A DNA stretch of 64,000 bases from Agapetus fuscipes (GCA_951799405.1 OX637363.1:1612001-1676000); one strand, 5' to 3'; numbered from the stretch's first letter, positions 52,871 through 63,217 are shown. Translations and numbers: made by a program. Notes: generated by a model from the letters alone, not told the origin.

Positions 52871-53005
52871 AAAGTTAAAAAAGTATTTTAATTAATTAAA
52901 ATGTGCTTTCACAAAGTTACTGCCCAAAATCTAAATAAAAATAAATGTGATTGAAATTAGAAAGGTTTATTGCTTCACAGTTAGTTTCCGGAGAATTCCT
53001 TTTTC

Positions 53006-53165
53006 TAATCTAATCTAATCTAAGTTGCAAAGATATGTTACATTGGAGATTCACATTACATGCGTTCTCACAAACAGACATGTACAAGTTTGCGCTTGCA
53101 CATGCCTCATGTGAGCCTACAACATAAAAACCAAATCTCAAATGGACATATTTCCTGCAACTCTT
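53006..53165 (-). repeat. A repeat, 5' truncated, GATTA tail
   Basis: Ends CTTGCCGTCCTTCCCTG, followed by a short local duplication (AACTTCCCTTAACCTTCCCT). Confidence 0.78.
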
Positions 53166-53234
53166 GCCGTCCTTCCCTGTAACTTCCCTTAACCTTCCCT
53201 GTAACGTACCCTTTTTCGACATCGAAATTCCTCT

Positions 53235-53645
53235 TTGTCATAAAAAGGTCCACCCAGCCTTATAGCACCTGGGTCTTGCTTGAGAATTGGCGCTTTGTAT
53301 CGACGATCAAGCTCGTAAAAAGTCCGGTCGATAGCTCAGTTGGTAGAATGCTTGCATTCCATGCCGAGAGCAAAGGTTTGATCTCCACCGAGGGTGTCAG
53401 AAAGGATTTTTCCGGTGTCTATTTCAAACCTATAATAAATAGGTACTGGCAAAGTGTACTCGGCTTTCACAAGAAATGAGTATCAGCCGCCCCTAGGAGC
53501 TAGGAAACCCCCACTTCAAATGAAAGTGGTTGGTTTGAGGCCGGCAACCTTACCCATAAAAATAAAAAGGTCCCGAATTGCCACATGCGACCCCTTCGGA
53601 GATAACGAAGGCAACAAGTTACACTATACGTGTAGCTTAGTTGGA
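53235..53645 (+). mobile_element. Dimeric SINE, 5' truncated
   Basis: B body from AAAAAGGTCCACCCAGCCTT, C head AGTCCGGTCGATAGCTCAGT with clean box A, to ACGTGTAGCTTAGTTGG. Confidence 0.83.
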
Positions 53646-53873
53646 AAAAGACTAGAAGATTTTTGCATTACAAATTAGACCAAACATATCGAAAATGACG
53701 ACTCATTCAATAATGACGGTGTCAGAGTTCTCCATTCCGGGTGCAAGCGCAGACAACTAATTGCTTTCGAAACTTTGGAAATACACGAACACAAAAATTG
53801 TAATTTTTATAGTTTGATCAATGTTCCAATTCCTACTGCTTCACCTTTTGTAATTACCTATTTGTACCTACAT

Positions 53874-54112
53874 CTATAATATAATCTATAATCTATGTTG
53901 CAAAGATATATTAACATTTAAAGCTCAACTGCATGTAGTTCGCGCTTACAAATGCTGAATGTGTACTTACAAATAAAATCCAAACCTCAAATGAACATAA
54001 GCCCTACAACTTTTGCCGACCTTCCCTGACACAGGGACGACTTTGGCAAAGTTAACCATTTTTTACAGTATGGGTGGTCAGCCTCATACCAACCTATAAA
54101 TCAAGAAATACC
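53874..54112 (-). repeat. A repeat
   Basis: Full length with a 20-base internal deletion near 53935. Confidence 0.8.
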
Positions 54113-54129
54113 TCTTTGTCGTAAATCAT

Positions 54130-54215
54130 CTAACTTCTCATCTCTCTACGGTTTTTGTTTTGTAAATTTTGTAACAGTGTCCTCTTGAAAATAACGTGAG
54201 CAAGTCGAAAGTAGT
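54130..54215. repeat. Short AT-rich piece shared with 9478-9560
   Basis: CTCTACGGTTTTTGTTTTGT then CAGTGTCCTCTTGAAAATAA CGTGAGCAAGTC matches sequence inside the F repeat at 8425. Confidence 0.5.
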
Positions 54216-54266
54216 CCAGGTGAAATAAATACTCAATTTGTGAAAATAAAACTCTGTCATGGCTAT

Positions 54267-54491
54267 CTTAGACATTTTAGTCATCCGTTGAGCCCACGCT
54301 TTGACAAACTAATGATGCCTGGGCTGAGAGTCTCATCACCACGGTAATTCTTACCTACCGAATTTTGGTAATATTCGTATGAAGACTAATCAGCTGTGCA
54401 CTTGCGGCCATCTTAGATTGACAGTTCTACATAAAAATGCATATTTAGTTTGTCAAAGCGTGGGTTCAACGGACGACTAAAATGTCTAAGA
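54267..54491. mobile_element. Foldback element with an M-type MITE nested inside
   Basis: 46-bp arms TTAGACATTTTAGTCATCCG... and ...CGGACGACTAAAATGTCTAA. Between them lies a truncated M MITE (54322-54440: CTGAGAGTCTCATCACCACG to ATTGACAG). Confidence 0.85.
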
Positions 54492-54534
54492 ATAGCACCG
54501 TGTGTTTATAAATATATATATATATTTTTTTAAG

Positions 54535-54842
54535 AAATCCTTTTGCAGGAGACTTCCTAGATTCTAGAGACTCTAGGGGTCTATGACACTTGTTGTAGTG
54601 CCACAGAGGTATACGAGCTTGGTCGTCGCTACAAAGCGCCAATACTCAAGCAAGACCCAGTTGCTGTAAGGCTGGATGGAACTTTGGTGACCGGTCATTG
54701 GTAAAGGTTTATGAATTTTTCAACCCAGCGAAGAGCAAATTTGAAAATATAAATGGTATATTTTTGTGCTCCGCCGGGATTCGAACCCACAACCTTCCCA
54801 TTCAGAGCCCGCAGTGTTACCACTGAGCTAGGGACCGGTCAA
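54535..54842 (-). mobile_element. B SINE with LINE-type tail
   Basis: Same structure as at 17441, ending with AAGGATTTCTTAAAAAAATA read forward. Box B GGTTCGAATCC intact. Confidence 0.85.
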
Positions 54843-55435
54843 ATTGCTCATAAATGAAATAATGACACTTTTTTCTTTACAAATAATTACTCAGAAGTCG
54901 TTCGCTTTGACGGAAAAAAGAAGATAAACAAAAAGTAAAGATAACAAAAAGAAAAGATAACAAAAAAAGGATGAAAAGGATAATTGGGTACTGTAACAAG
55001 AGGCACGCTCAGCAAACACAGATTAGTATCGCGTGGTAGGTACTTATTTTTGTTAATTTCAGCCTGTCTGGCGTTTGGGTTATTTTGATTTCATCCTCAT
55101 CCCCCTGAGACAAGGAAAATCTACTGAGAAATCAAAAAAGAAAATTAATGTACGTACCTTATTTTCCCATTTTACCGCTATAAGCATACTTCCATGGCTA
55201 TAAGTGATCTTTCTTTTATTTGATATTGTTATAATGTTATTTGGGTTCCTTGAATGACTCTGGATGAAATGAAGGAAGTTTGTAATAACAGAAAGAAATG
55301 ATGGTTGATCTGTAATGCTGGCGGCTAGGGTTTCTCAAAGTTTCCATTTTATTGTTGTAAATTTTAAATTATAATTTTGTATATTTTGATTTTGTTTATC
55401 CATTTGTTTATGTCTAAAGTGTTATTTGTTGTGGA
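54843..55435. other. Unassigned intronic sequence
   Basis: Includes a short RT-1-like scrap near 55255-55310 (ATGACTCTGGATGAAATGAA). Otherwise nothing. Confidence 0.45.
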
Positions 55436-55697
55436 TATTCCTTGACTTATAGGTTGGTATGCGGCTGACCACCCATGCTGTAGAAAATGGTTCACTTTGC
55501 CAATGTCACCCCTGCTTCAGGGAAGGTCGGCAAGAGTTGCATGGTGTATGTCCATTTGAGATTTGGTTTTTATATTGTAGGTTCACATGCGGCATGCGCA
55601 AGCGCGAACTTGAACGTGTCTGCTTGTGAAAATGCATGTTATGTGAATCCCCAATGTTACATATCTTTGCAACTTAGATAAGATTAGATTAGATTAA
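55436..55697 (+). repeat. A repeat, GATTA tail
   Basis: Full length. Confidence 0.86.
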
Positions 55698-56136
55698 TCA
55701 AACTGTGATTAATTTGTTTTTCAAGATTTATTTTTCACAATGTCGGCTTACAATGTACTAATTTCTAGTTCTTGGCTGATCGACTTCACGGCTCAATGTT
55801 TCAATCGACCTCGCCTGCAAACAATTGCGGCTCACATTTATATACATTCATACGGACGTTTCTCGACTGTTCTCGAAATTTATCGAACATTGAGGATGAT
55901 TCCATGCCAGAGCGTTGTTCCACTAGCGTGATTAAAATCACGTATGCACTAATAGGTACATAACAAAACTAGGTAGCAATTTTTAACTTGTATATATTTT
56001 TTATCCTTTAGGTATAATTAAGATAAACAATTAATAAACACGCCTGATTTTTTTTTATAACTGTCACTCTTTTGCTAAGACCATAAAGTGTAAGAAATAA
56101 AAACGGAATTTTTAGGGTATAAACCACCACATACAT
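55698..56136. other. Unassigned intronic sequence
   Basis: Two overlapping 63-codon frames (55740-55963) without recognised motifs. Confidence 0.4.
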
Positions 56137-56934
56137 ATCGACGGTTAAAAGGTAGTAGGGCATAAGCGGCAAAACAAAATTGTTCAGGAAAGCAGTTTAA
56201 AGTTTGAGATTGCAGAAAAATGGACATAACTTTTTCATTTTTTTTATCAAATCGTTAAAAATAAAAACAGCTCTAAAATTAACAAAATAAAGGCTTTTTA
56301 TTAAAGTGAAATTGGTTTTATGATTTAGTTTTTTTTTTTTTAGGTGTCCATGTATATATTGTTATCCATGTATACATGTATGTATGTTCCTTGACTTATA
56401 GGTTGGTATGCGGCTGACCACTCATACTGTAAAATAAAAAAATGGTTCACTCTGCCAATGTCACCCCTGTTTCAGGGAAGGACGGCAAGAGTTGCAGGGC
56501 TTATGTTCATTTGAGATTGGGTTTTTATATTGTAGGCCCACTTGCGGCATGTGTTAGCGCGAAATTATACATGTCTGCTTATGGGAATGCATTTAATATA
56601 AATCTTAAATGATATATATCTTTGCAGCGTAGATTAGATTAGATTAGATTAGAAGGCATTTATTGGCATTCCTATTCATGTGGTTTTACGATATGTACGA
56701 TTTTTTTATGTCCCAAGCGCCTTTAGGACAAAAAAGGCCAAAATCTTGTCGGTTACACCAACACCATACTTCCAAAATGCAGTTGTTTGCTTGGGCATAC
56801 ACAACAACAAATCATCGTAGAACTATGAGAGTGAGCGCATTAGAAAGAGCGGAAAATTTTAGTAGGATAGCATTGATAACAATTTTTTTAACAAAACGTC
56901 GCTTATGGCTACTTCCTTTTAATAGTCGATATCT
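56137..56934. mobile_element. K element carrying an A repeat, abutting the tandem array
   Basis: ATATCGACGGTTAAAAGGTA at the left, CCTTTTAATAGTCGATAT at the right, A repeat at 56387-56655. The right end touches the first 130-bp unit (56939), so the array edge may coincide with this insertion. Interior open frame MSQAPLGQKRPKSCRLHQHH... has no recognised domain. Confidence 0.75.
56387..56655 (+). repeat. A repeat, GATTA tail, inside a K element
   Basis: Full length; tail GATTAGATTAGATTAGATTA. Confidence 0.86.
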
Positions 56935-56938
56935 TGGT

Positions 56939-58072
56939 GGATCCAGGACAGGTGATGCGAGCACTCACCTCCGTTTCAGGTAGTTGACATTGGTGGTGAA
57001 GGAGTTGCGGAAGCTGGAGAACGACAGCGTGTCTATCTTGAGGTATCGGTACATTACACATATATAGTGGATCCAGGACAGGTGATGCGAGCACTCACCT
57101 CCGTTTCAGGTAGTTGACATTGGTGGTGAAGGAGTTGCGGAAGCTGGAGAACGACAGCGTGTCTATCTTGAGGTATCGGTACATTACACATATATAGTGG
57201 ATCCAGGACAGGTGATGCGAGCACTCACCTCCGTTTCAGGTAGTTGACATTGGTGGTGAAGGAGTTGCGGAAGCTGGAGAACGACAGCGTGTCTATCTTG
57301 AGGTATCGGTACATTACACATATATAGTGGATCCAGGACAGGTGATGCGAGCACTCACCTCCGTTTCAGGTAGTTGACATTGGTGGTGAAGGAGTTGCGG
57401 AAGCTGGAGAACGACAGCGTGTCTATCTTGAGGTATCGGTACATTACACATATATAGTGGATCCAGGACAGGTGATGCGAGCACTCACCTCCGTTTCAGG
57501 TAGTTGACATTGGTGGTGAAGGAGTTGCGGAAGCTGGAGAACGACAGCGTGTCTATCTTGAGGTATCGGTACATTACACATATATAGTGGATCCAGGACA
57601 GGTGATGCGAGCACTCACCTCCGTTTCAGGTAGTTGACATTGGTAGTGAAGGAGTTGCGGAAGCTGGAGAACGACAGCGTGTCTATCTTGAGGTATCGGT
57701 ACATTACACATATATAGTGGATCCAGGACAGGTGATGCGAGCACTCACCTCCGTTTCAGGTAGTTGACATTGGTGGTGAAGGAGTTGCGGAAGCTGGAGA
57801 ACGACAGCGTGTCTATCTTGAGGTATCGGTACATTACACATATATAGTGGATCCAGGACAGGTGATGCGAGCACTCACCTCCGTTTCAGGTAGTTGACAT
57901 TGGTGGTGAAGGAGTTGCGGAAGCTGAAGAACGACAGCGTGTCTATCTTGAGGTATCGGTACATTACACATATATAGTGGATCCAGGACAGGTGATGCGA
58001 GCACTCACCTCCGTTTCAGGTAGTTGACATTGGTGGTGAAGGAGTTGCGGAAGCTGGAGAACGACAGCGTGG
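56939..58072 (-). repeat. Tandem array of 130-bp units carrying partial synapsin exon copies
   Basis: Eight complete units start at 56939, 57069, 57199, 57329, 57459, 57589, 57719 and 57849. A ninth, starting at 57979, runs into the genuine synapsin exon and stops matching at about 58072. Units are nearly identical; I saw single-base differences near 57644 and 57927. On the minus strand each unit contains STLSFSSFRNSFTTNVNYLK-type coding sequence and the donor GTGAGT. Relative to the real exon, 48 bases (16 codons, CGG to TCC) are missing in frame, and an ATG precedes the copy: MYRYLKIDTLSFSS. No polypyrimidine tract or good acceptor was seen inside the unit. An assembly expansion cannot be excluded from sequence alone. 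Confidence 0.97.
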
Positions 58073-58133
58073 AGGCGGGGGCGGCCTGGGGCCCACAGAT
58101 GCCGGGGCACCCCGACCGGTCTATCTTGAACGT
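58009..58133 (-). CDS. Syn: Synapsin, domain A exon (first visible exon)
   Basis: Synapsin coats synaptic vesicles and tethers them to actin; domain A binds lipid and is controlled by phosphorylation. The minus strand has an acceptor (TTTTTTGCTACAG) at 58134 and a donor (GTGAGT) at 58008. The 125-nt exon reads TFKIDRSGCPGIC... and ends NSFTTNVNYLKR plus AG of a split Arg codon. NYLKRR matches NYLRRR of vertebrate synapsins, and with the next exon gives the RRFS kinase site. The acceptor means an earlier exon or 5' UTR exon exists; I found none between here and 64000. In Drosophila a non-AUG start has been reported in this part of the gene, so the start is unresolved. The donor end is copied in the tandem array immediately downstream. 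Confidence 0.88.
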
Positions 58134-58195
58134 CTGTAGCAAAAAACACACTATAAATACTTAGACCTTTTCTCCTTACATATTTTGTGTCGATG

Positions 58196-58427
58196 GATGA
58201 GGCTGACCACCCATACTGTAAAAAATAGTTCACTTTGGCAATGTTACCCCTGTTTCAGGGAAAGTCGGCAAGAATTGCAGGGCTAATGTTTATTTGAGAT
58301 TGTATTTTTATATTGTAGGTCCACATGCGGCATGTGTGAGCGCGAAATTATACATGTCTGCTTGTGGGAATGCATTTAATATGATCCTTAAATTGTACAT
58401 ATCTTTGCAACTTAGATTTAGATTTAG
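58196..58427 (+). repeat. A repeat, 5' truncated, AGATTT tail
   Basis: Starts ATGAGGCTGACCACCC, ends TTAGATTTAGATTTAGAT. It begins 62 bases from the synapsin exon acceptor. Confidence 0.82.
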
Positions 58428-58578
58428 ATGGTATGGTCGAGCGGATAAGGCATTGGCGTTGAAATCAGCGTCATTCAAACAGGCGCAAGTTCAAACCCCG
58501 CCTACGCCGTGTCCTATCGACGATAGCTTTGAGTCTTGTTCAACAGATTTCATTGGGTTAAATAATACCTAATTATAT
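58428..58578 (+). mobile_element. L SINE, full head
   Basis: GGTCGAGCGGATAAGGCATT, then GGCGTTGAAATCAGCG (anticodon-arm-like, TGA, as in tRNA-Ser), AGTTCAAACCCCGCC (box B) and GTTCAACAGATTTCATTGGG. Inserted directly after an A repeat. Confidence 0.78.
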
Positions 58579-58582
58579 TGGG

Positions 58583-59050
58583 ACCGGTCCGTAGTTCAGT
58601 GGTAACACTTCGAACCCTGAATGGGAAGGTTGTGGGTTCGATTCCCGGCGGAGCACAAAAAATATACCATTTATATTTTCAAATTTTCTCTTCCCTGGGT
58701 TGAAAAATTCATAAAACCTTTGCAATGACCGGTCACCAAAGGGCCATCCAGCCTTACAGCAACTGGGTCTTGCTTGAGAATTGGCGCTTTGTAGCGTCGA
58801 TAGCTCAATTGGTAGAATGCTTGCATTCCATGCCGAGAGCAAAGGGTTCGATTTCAAAGGTTTACTCAGCCTTCACAAGAAATGAGAACCAGCCCCCCCG
58901 GGAGCTGGGAAACCCCCACTTCAACTGAAAGTGGTTGCTGTGAGGCCGGCCTCCTTACCTGTAAAAATAAATAGGTCCCGAAGCGACTCCTTCGGGGAAA
59001 AGCAGGCAAGAAGCTACACTATATGTGTAGCTTAGTTGCGTTTTTTTTAT
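58583..59050 (+). mobile_element. Dimeric SINE
   Basis: B head CCGTAGTTCAGTGG and GGTTCGATTCC; the link is shortened so that C begins right after GGCGCTTTGTAGC. Ends TAGCTTAGTTGCGTTTTTT. Confidence 0.86.
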
Positions 59051-59051
59051 A

Positions 59052-59125
59052 TTAGGATGATTTATTTGGTCAACGCTGTTTTTGTGTGAATGACACCTCA
59101 AGAGCCCTCTAACGGCACAGTTTAC
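59052..59125 (-). mobile_element. B SINE plain tail fragment
   Basis: TTAGGATGATTTATTTGGTC to CAAGAGCCCTCTAAC. It directly follows the dimeric SINE at 58583. Confidence 0.6.
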
Positions 59126-59407
59126 TTTTACATAATATGTACATAACCCTTTACATTCTATAGGGTGTCACTGTTATCGTACAACTTTCAAGATACGAGT
59201 ATGTAGCTGAAGATCATGTTTTATTATTCTTTGTTATTATTACCATATTTTACTCAAATTACGGCTAATTCACTCACTTTCATAAGCCACTTTCATGGCT
59301 CAGTTTAATAATCAAGTAAATATTTTGAGTTCACGCGACGTTAATCCATTAATTAATCTCATCATTAATTCATTACTTGATTAATGCGCAAGTTAACAAA
59401 TTATTTA

Positions 59408-59655
59408 CTTAGGGCCTGTAGCACAAAACTTCAATGAGACAAAAATCAGAATTAAGTTTGATTTCTCCCAACAAATAAAAAATTTGGTTGCATATACATA
59501 CGTAAGTCAGCTGATGTACATCATCTTTCCTGTTCAAATTCCATCATAATATTACCCACTTCCGAGAAATATTAAACCGAGGCCCTTAACAGAATTAAGC
59601 AATCAAATTTTATATGCCAATCAAATATCGATTGGAGTTTGGTGTAAAAGGCCCT
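59408..59655. mobile_element. E-type MITE, TSD TTA
   Basis: GGGCCTGTAGCACAAAACTT to TTGGTGTAAAAGGCCC, with TTA on both sides. No coding capacity. Confidence 0.85.
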
Positions 59656-59794
59656 TAAGCTTTGCTTTGTTTCTTTACAGAAGGTTAAATAAATTAATAA
59701 AATTTATGACCTTTCTTAAGGTGGCAAGTGCCACTAAACAGCGCTGTATAAAATCGGCCAGTTACATTTTTTTATTGCAATCACCTATCTGATG

Positions 59795-60195
59795 CGTCTG
59801 ACCTGCGTTAGACCGATAATGACATACGGTATCGAAACCAGAGCCGACACCACGAGAACGAAGAGTCTCCTACGAACCACCGAAATGAAAACTCTCCGCC
59901 CTATCGCAGGATTGACCATGCGAGACAGAATACGAAATTCCGAAATTCGGAGGATCTGTGATGTCGAGGATGTCGTGCGATGGGGTAGAAACAGAAGACG
60001 TTACTGGAGAGATCACGTCGAAAGAATGGATCCGGTGAGAATGGTGAAAATAGCGGCAGACGAGATACCATCAACCAGCAGACCCCCTGGACGACCACCA
60101 AAGAGGTGGAAGGACAGCTGGACATCCGCGTCCCAGGAGTGAACCCGAGAATAAACAGGACCTAGTCCTAAAACAAGCTGAAGAAGAAGAAGAAG
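59795..60195 (+). pseudogene. RTE-like retrotransposon 3' fragment, 12-bp TSD
   Basis: ACCTATCTGATG at 59783-59794 and again at 60196-60207. The frame MRLTCVRPIMTYGIETRADT ... GLTMRDRIRNSEIRRICDVE ... RPPGRPPKRWKD is the C-terminal end of an RT ORF. The tail is GAAGAAGAAGAAGA. Typical 5'-truncated target-primed insertion. Confidence 0.85.
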
Positions 60196-60207
60196 ACCTA
60201 TCTGATG

Positions 60208-60302
60208 ATTGCTGTTTTTGTATGAATACCACATCAAGAGCTCTCTGCGTACTTATTTGTTGATAGTAAGCGCCAATTTTTAAAGTAAAACCCACTTATG
60301 GA
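60208..60302 (-). mobile_element. B SINE plain tail fragment
   Basis: GCTGTTTTTGTATGAATACC ACATCAAGAGC, then a decayed body. It begins right after the TSD of the RTE copy at 59795. Confidence 0.5.
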
Positions 60303-60499
60303 TATGGGATCTGTTGCCGTGGTCTATGGGCTCACTACCCTCCTGGAATGGGTTGCTGCGAACCCGAATGGCTGGGTTCAGAGAAAGAATATAATCCAGC
60401 AAAAACTCTCTGATCTCAGCAATCAAAGTCCTGAAATGGGAGTTGGGCATATGGCGTCATTGGGCGGAGAACCTAAGGCTTACCTAGCCTTTTCTTTGC
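60298..60499 (+). other. Unidentified open frame
   Basis: MDMGSVAVVYGLTTLLEWVA, ANPNGWVQRKNIIQQKLSDL and so on, running into an A repeat fragment. Less AT-rich than its flanks. No family recognised; likely transposon-derived given the neighbours. Confidence 0.25.
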
Positions 60500-60574
60500 T
60501 GCAAAACTTGGTTCACTTTTGCCAATACCACTCTAGATTCAAAGAAAGGTGGCAGGAGTTACAAGGCTTATCTT
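60500..60574 (+). repeat. A repeat fragment
   Basis: TTGGTTCACTTTTGCCAATA and GGCAGGAGTTACAAGGCTTA. Confidence 0.55.
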
Positions 60575-60811
60575 AATCCTATTTCGTTTATGTTTCTTTC
60601 GATCAATGTTTATTTTCTTTGAATGTAATTTTCTTCTCTGTTTATATTTTGTTTCTGTTTCTATTTTTCCTATATGTATTTTTCGATCAATGTATTTATT
60701 TTTTATATGGCTAGTCACGTATTGCGCTCTCCGCGTGACAGAGCTGGAAAAAAGATTTTTATGGGAGCTGGAGCTTCCGGACGTTTCGCCCATGTGTACA
60801 CCCATGTGTTT

Positions 60812-61185
60812 CGCCCATGGGTTCTGAATGAATGCGGAGTAAAAGAAAGCGTGAAAGTGAAAGTTCAAAGAAGTGTGATGCGATGGTTTGGACATATTGA
60901 AAGGATGAATGAAGACCGACTGACAAAAAGAGTGTATAAAGGGAATGTAATAGGTAAGCGTGGAAGGGGAAGACCTAGAAAAGAATGGATTGATCAGATA
61001 AGTGAGATTGCGAATGAATGGAATTTACAGAGTGGAAACAAGAGAAGAGCATGCATGAAAAGAGTGATGAAATTAGATGAGATGAAAGAAGTATGCAGGG
61101 ACAGAGTCAAGTGGAGGCACTTGTGTGGAGGTACTGGCCACCCCTAGAGGAATGGCGGCAGGATACAAGACAAGACAAGACAAGT
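60812..61185 (+). pseudogene. RT-1 3' fragment, nearly identical to the copy at 31567
   Basis: Starts at WVLNECGVKESVKVKVQRS and continues RWFGHIERMNEDRLTKRVYK to KWRHLCGGTGHP, then an ACAAGACAAGACAAG tail. Only a few differences from the 31567 copy were seen. The sequence just upstream (60720-60812) is unrelated. Confidence 0.82.
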
Positions 61186-62179
61186 ACAAAGGGCTTCTTC
61201 AGCGTGAAGTTTGATCATGAACATGATCTTGATGAAAACTTTTTCATATTTCACCGCAGTGATTGTCCGGGTACTCTCTCATACTTCAAGCACTCTAGAA
61301 TTATTATTTTTACCCTCAATGCATTCACGTCTCAACTTTTGAACTTTCAACTTTACAAATTACCTCCGAGCGTCAGCCTGAAAGCTGTTCCATAGAGAAG
61401 GAACATGGAATGCACTGCAGGAAAACCTACGGGTAGAATTTCTTACAGAGCTTTTGCATTTGTTCAAGTTTTTCAAATACGTAAAAAGTTTTCTTTATGC
61501 TTCACAATCAAAATATATTGCCGGGGTTTTTGTATTGAAATTATGAAGATTAATTTTAAATTAATAATGTTTAATTGAAGCTCAAAGTTTTACTTCAAGA
61601 CTTGAATTATATACATTATATTTTTATTTAACTTTTACTAACCTCCCATTGTATTATCTTTAGATAGTCAATACTTTTTTATGCATGTATTTTGTACTCA
61701 GTTAAGTAATATAATATGTGTAAAATATTGAATTTTTGAATGCCGTTTAATAAAGAAATAAACGTTTTTTTTGTATCGTGAAAATAAACATGTAGTATCC
61801 TCCCTGAGTAAATAACGCGTGCTATGTGGATTGATCCACCCGTTTTGGGTCACGACCTTCCCCCACCAAGTCTCCTATTGGGGTAGTTGACCTCATCCCC
61901 TCCCTTCGACCCTCCCAACATTTCCGTACCCCAAGTATAAAGCTCTGCAAGAAAATCAAAACACTCACTTGAGGCAGTATCTTCGTTTTTATGCATTTCT
62001 TTATAAAACGCTACGATTACGTTGAAACGTAACGTTTTAAATTTGGAATACTGGACCGCACTCAGCTTCCCAGAAAATTACATTAAGAGTTGCGTAGACG
62101 GAATGTTAATAAAGTTACGAAGTACTGTAATGAACAAGTTTTTGGCTGTATAAATGTGTGCAGAAGTAGTAGGTATAAT
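61186..62179. other. Unassigned sequence
   Basis: Mostly AT-rich. 61800-61950 is a GC-richer patch (CACGACCTTCCCCCACCAAG) without a coding frame. Confidence 0.45.
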
Positions 62180-62480
62180 AATAATAATAATATTGGGATG
62201 ATTTATTCGGTGAGCGCTGTTTTCGTGTGTGTCACACCTCAAGAGCCCTCTGCGAGCTTGGCCGTCGCTGTAGATAGCGCCGATTCTCAAGCAAGACCCA
62301 TTTGCTGTAAGGCTGGATGGACTTTTAGTGACCGTTTATGGTAAAGGTGTATGAATTTTTCACCCAGCGAAGAGCATATTTGAAAATATAATGATGTATT
62401 TTTTGGGCTCCGCCGGGAGTCGAGCTCACAACCTTCCGTTTACGAGTCAGAAGTGTTAACCACTAGACTACAGACCGGTA
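62180..62480 (-). mobile_element. B SINE, plain tail
   Basis: (AAT)n at the left, GACCGGTCTGTAGTCTAG head at the right. Box B decayed to GAGCTCGACTCC. Confidence 0.82.
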
Positions 62481-62607
62481 AATTTTTTTGCTATATTTTT
62501 GGTTACCATTTTTTTTATTAATTAATTTAGAAAATTCCCTCCTTTGACTGTTATTTTTTTTTCAGGAATCAGCTTTGCCGTAGACCCGGACTCGAATGCC
62601 AAGCAGG

Positions 62608-62672
62608 CTTAGAAGTCTCATCACAAGCGTAATTCTTACCTACAGAATATCGGTAATATTTGTATGAATTTG
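62608..62672. mobile_element. M-type MITE, left arm only
   Basis: TAGAAGTCTCATCACAAGCG and CAGAATATCGGTAATATTTG, then broken off. Confidence 0.7.
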
Positions 62673-62681
62673 ATGATTTAT

Positions 62682-62890
62682 ATTCCTTGACTTATAAATT
62701 GGTATGAGGCTGACCACCCTTACTGTAAAAAAATTAAACACATTACCAATGTCACCCCAGTTTCAGGAAGAGTCAGCCAGAGTTGGAGGGCTTATGTTCT
62801 TTTTAGATTGGTTTTATATTGTAGATTCACACGCATCATATTTAAGCGCGAACTTATACGTGTCTGCTTGTGGGAATATATTAAATACAT
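62682..62890 (+). repeat. A repeat, tail lost
   Basis: Stops at GGAATATATTAAATAC, where the A run of a B SINE (LINE-type tail) follows. Confidence 0.78.
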
Positions 62891-62899
62891 TTTTTTTTT

Positions 62900-63212
62900 T
62901 TTTTTAAGAAATCCTGTGCGGGAGACTCCCTAGATTCTAAGGACTCTAGGGGTCTATGACACTTGTAGTGCCGCAGAGGTGTACGAGCTTGGTCGTCGCT
63001 ACAAAGCGCCAATACTCAAGCAAGACCCAGTTGCTGTAAGGCTGGGAGGACCTTTGGTGACCGGTCATTGGTAAAGGTTTATGAATTTTTCAACCCAGCG
63101 AAGAGCACATTCTAAATATATGAATGGTATATTTTTGTGCTCCGCCGGGATCCGAATCCACAACCTTCCATTTACGAGTCCGAAGTGTTGCCACTACGGA
63201 CTACGGACCGGT
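62900..63212 (-). mobile_element. B SINE with LINE-type tail, next to a 5S-like sequence
   Basis: Same structure. The forward 5' end GGACCGGTCCGTAG meets the 3' end of the 5S-like sequence with only a few bases between. Confidence 0.83.
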
Positions 63213-63217
63213 CCAAG

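Noticed and set aside
56939..58072. CRISPR array
   Set aside because: Units are 130 bp, identical throughout with no variable spacers, and this is an animal genome; they contain a copied exon.
58294..58572. 92-codon plus frame
   Set aside because: Entirely made of an A repeat and an L SINE; the same applies to the recurrent 60-75-codon frames starting MRLTTHTVKNGSLC.
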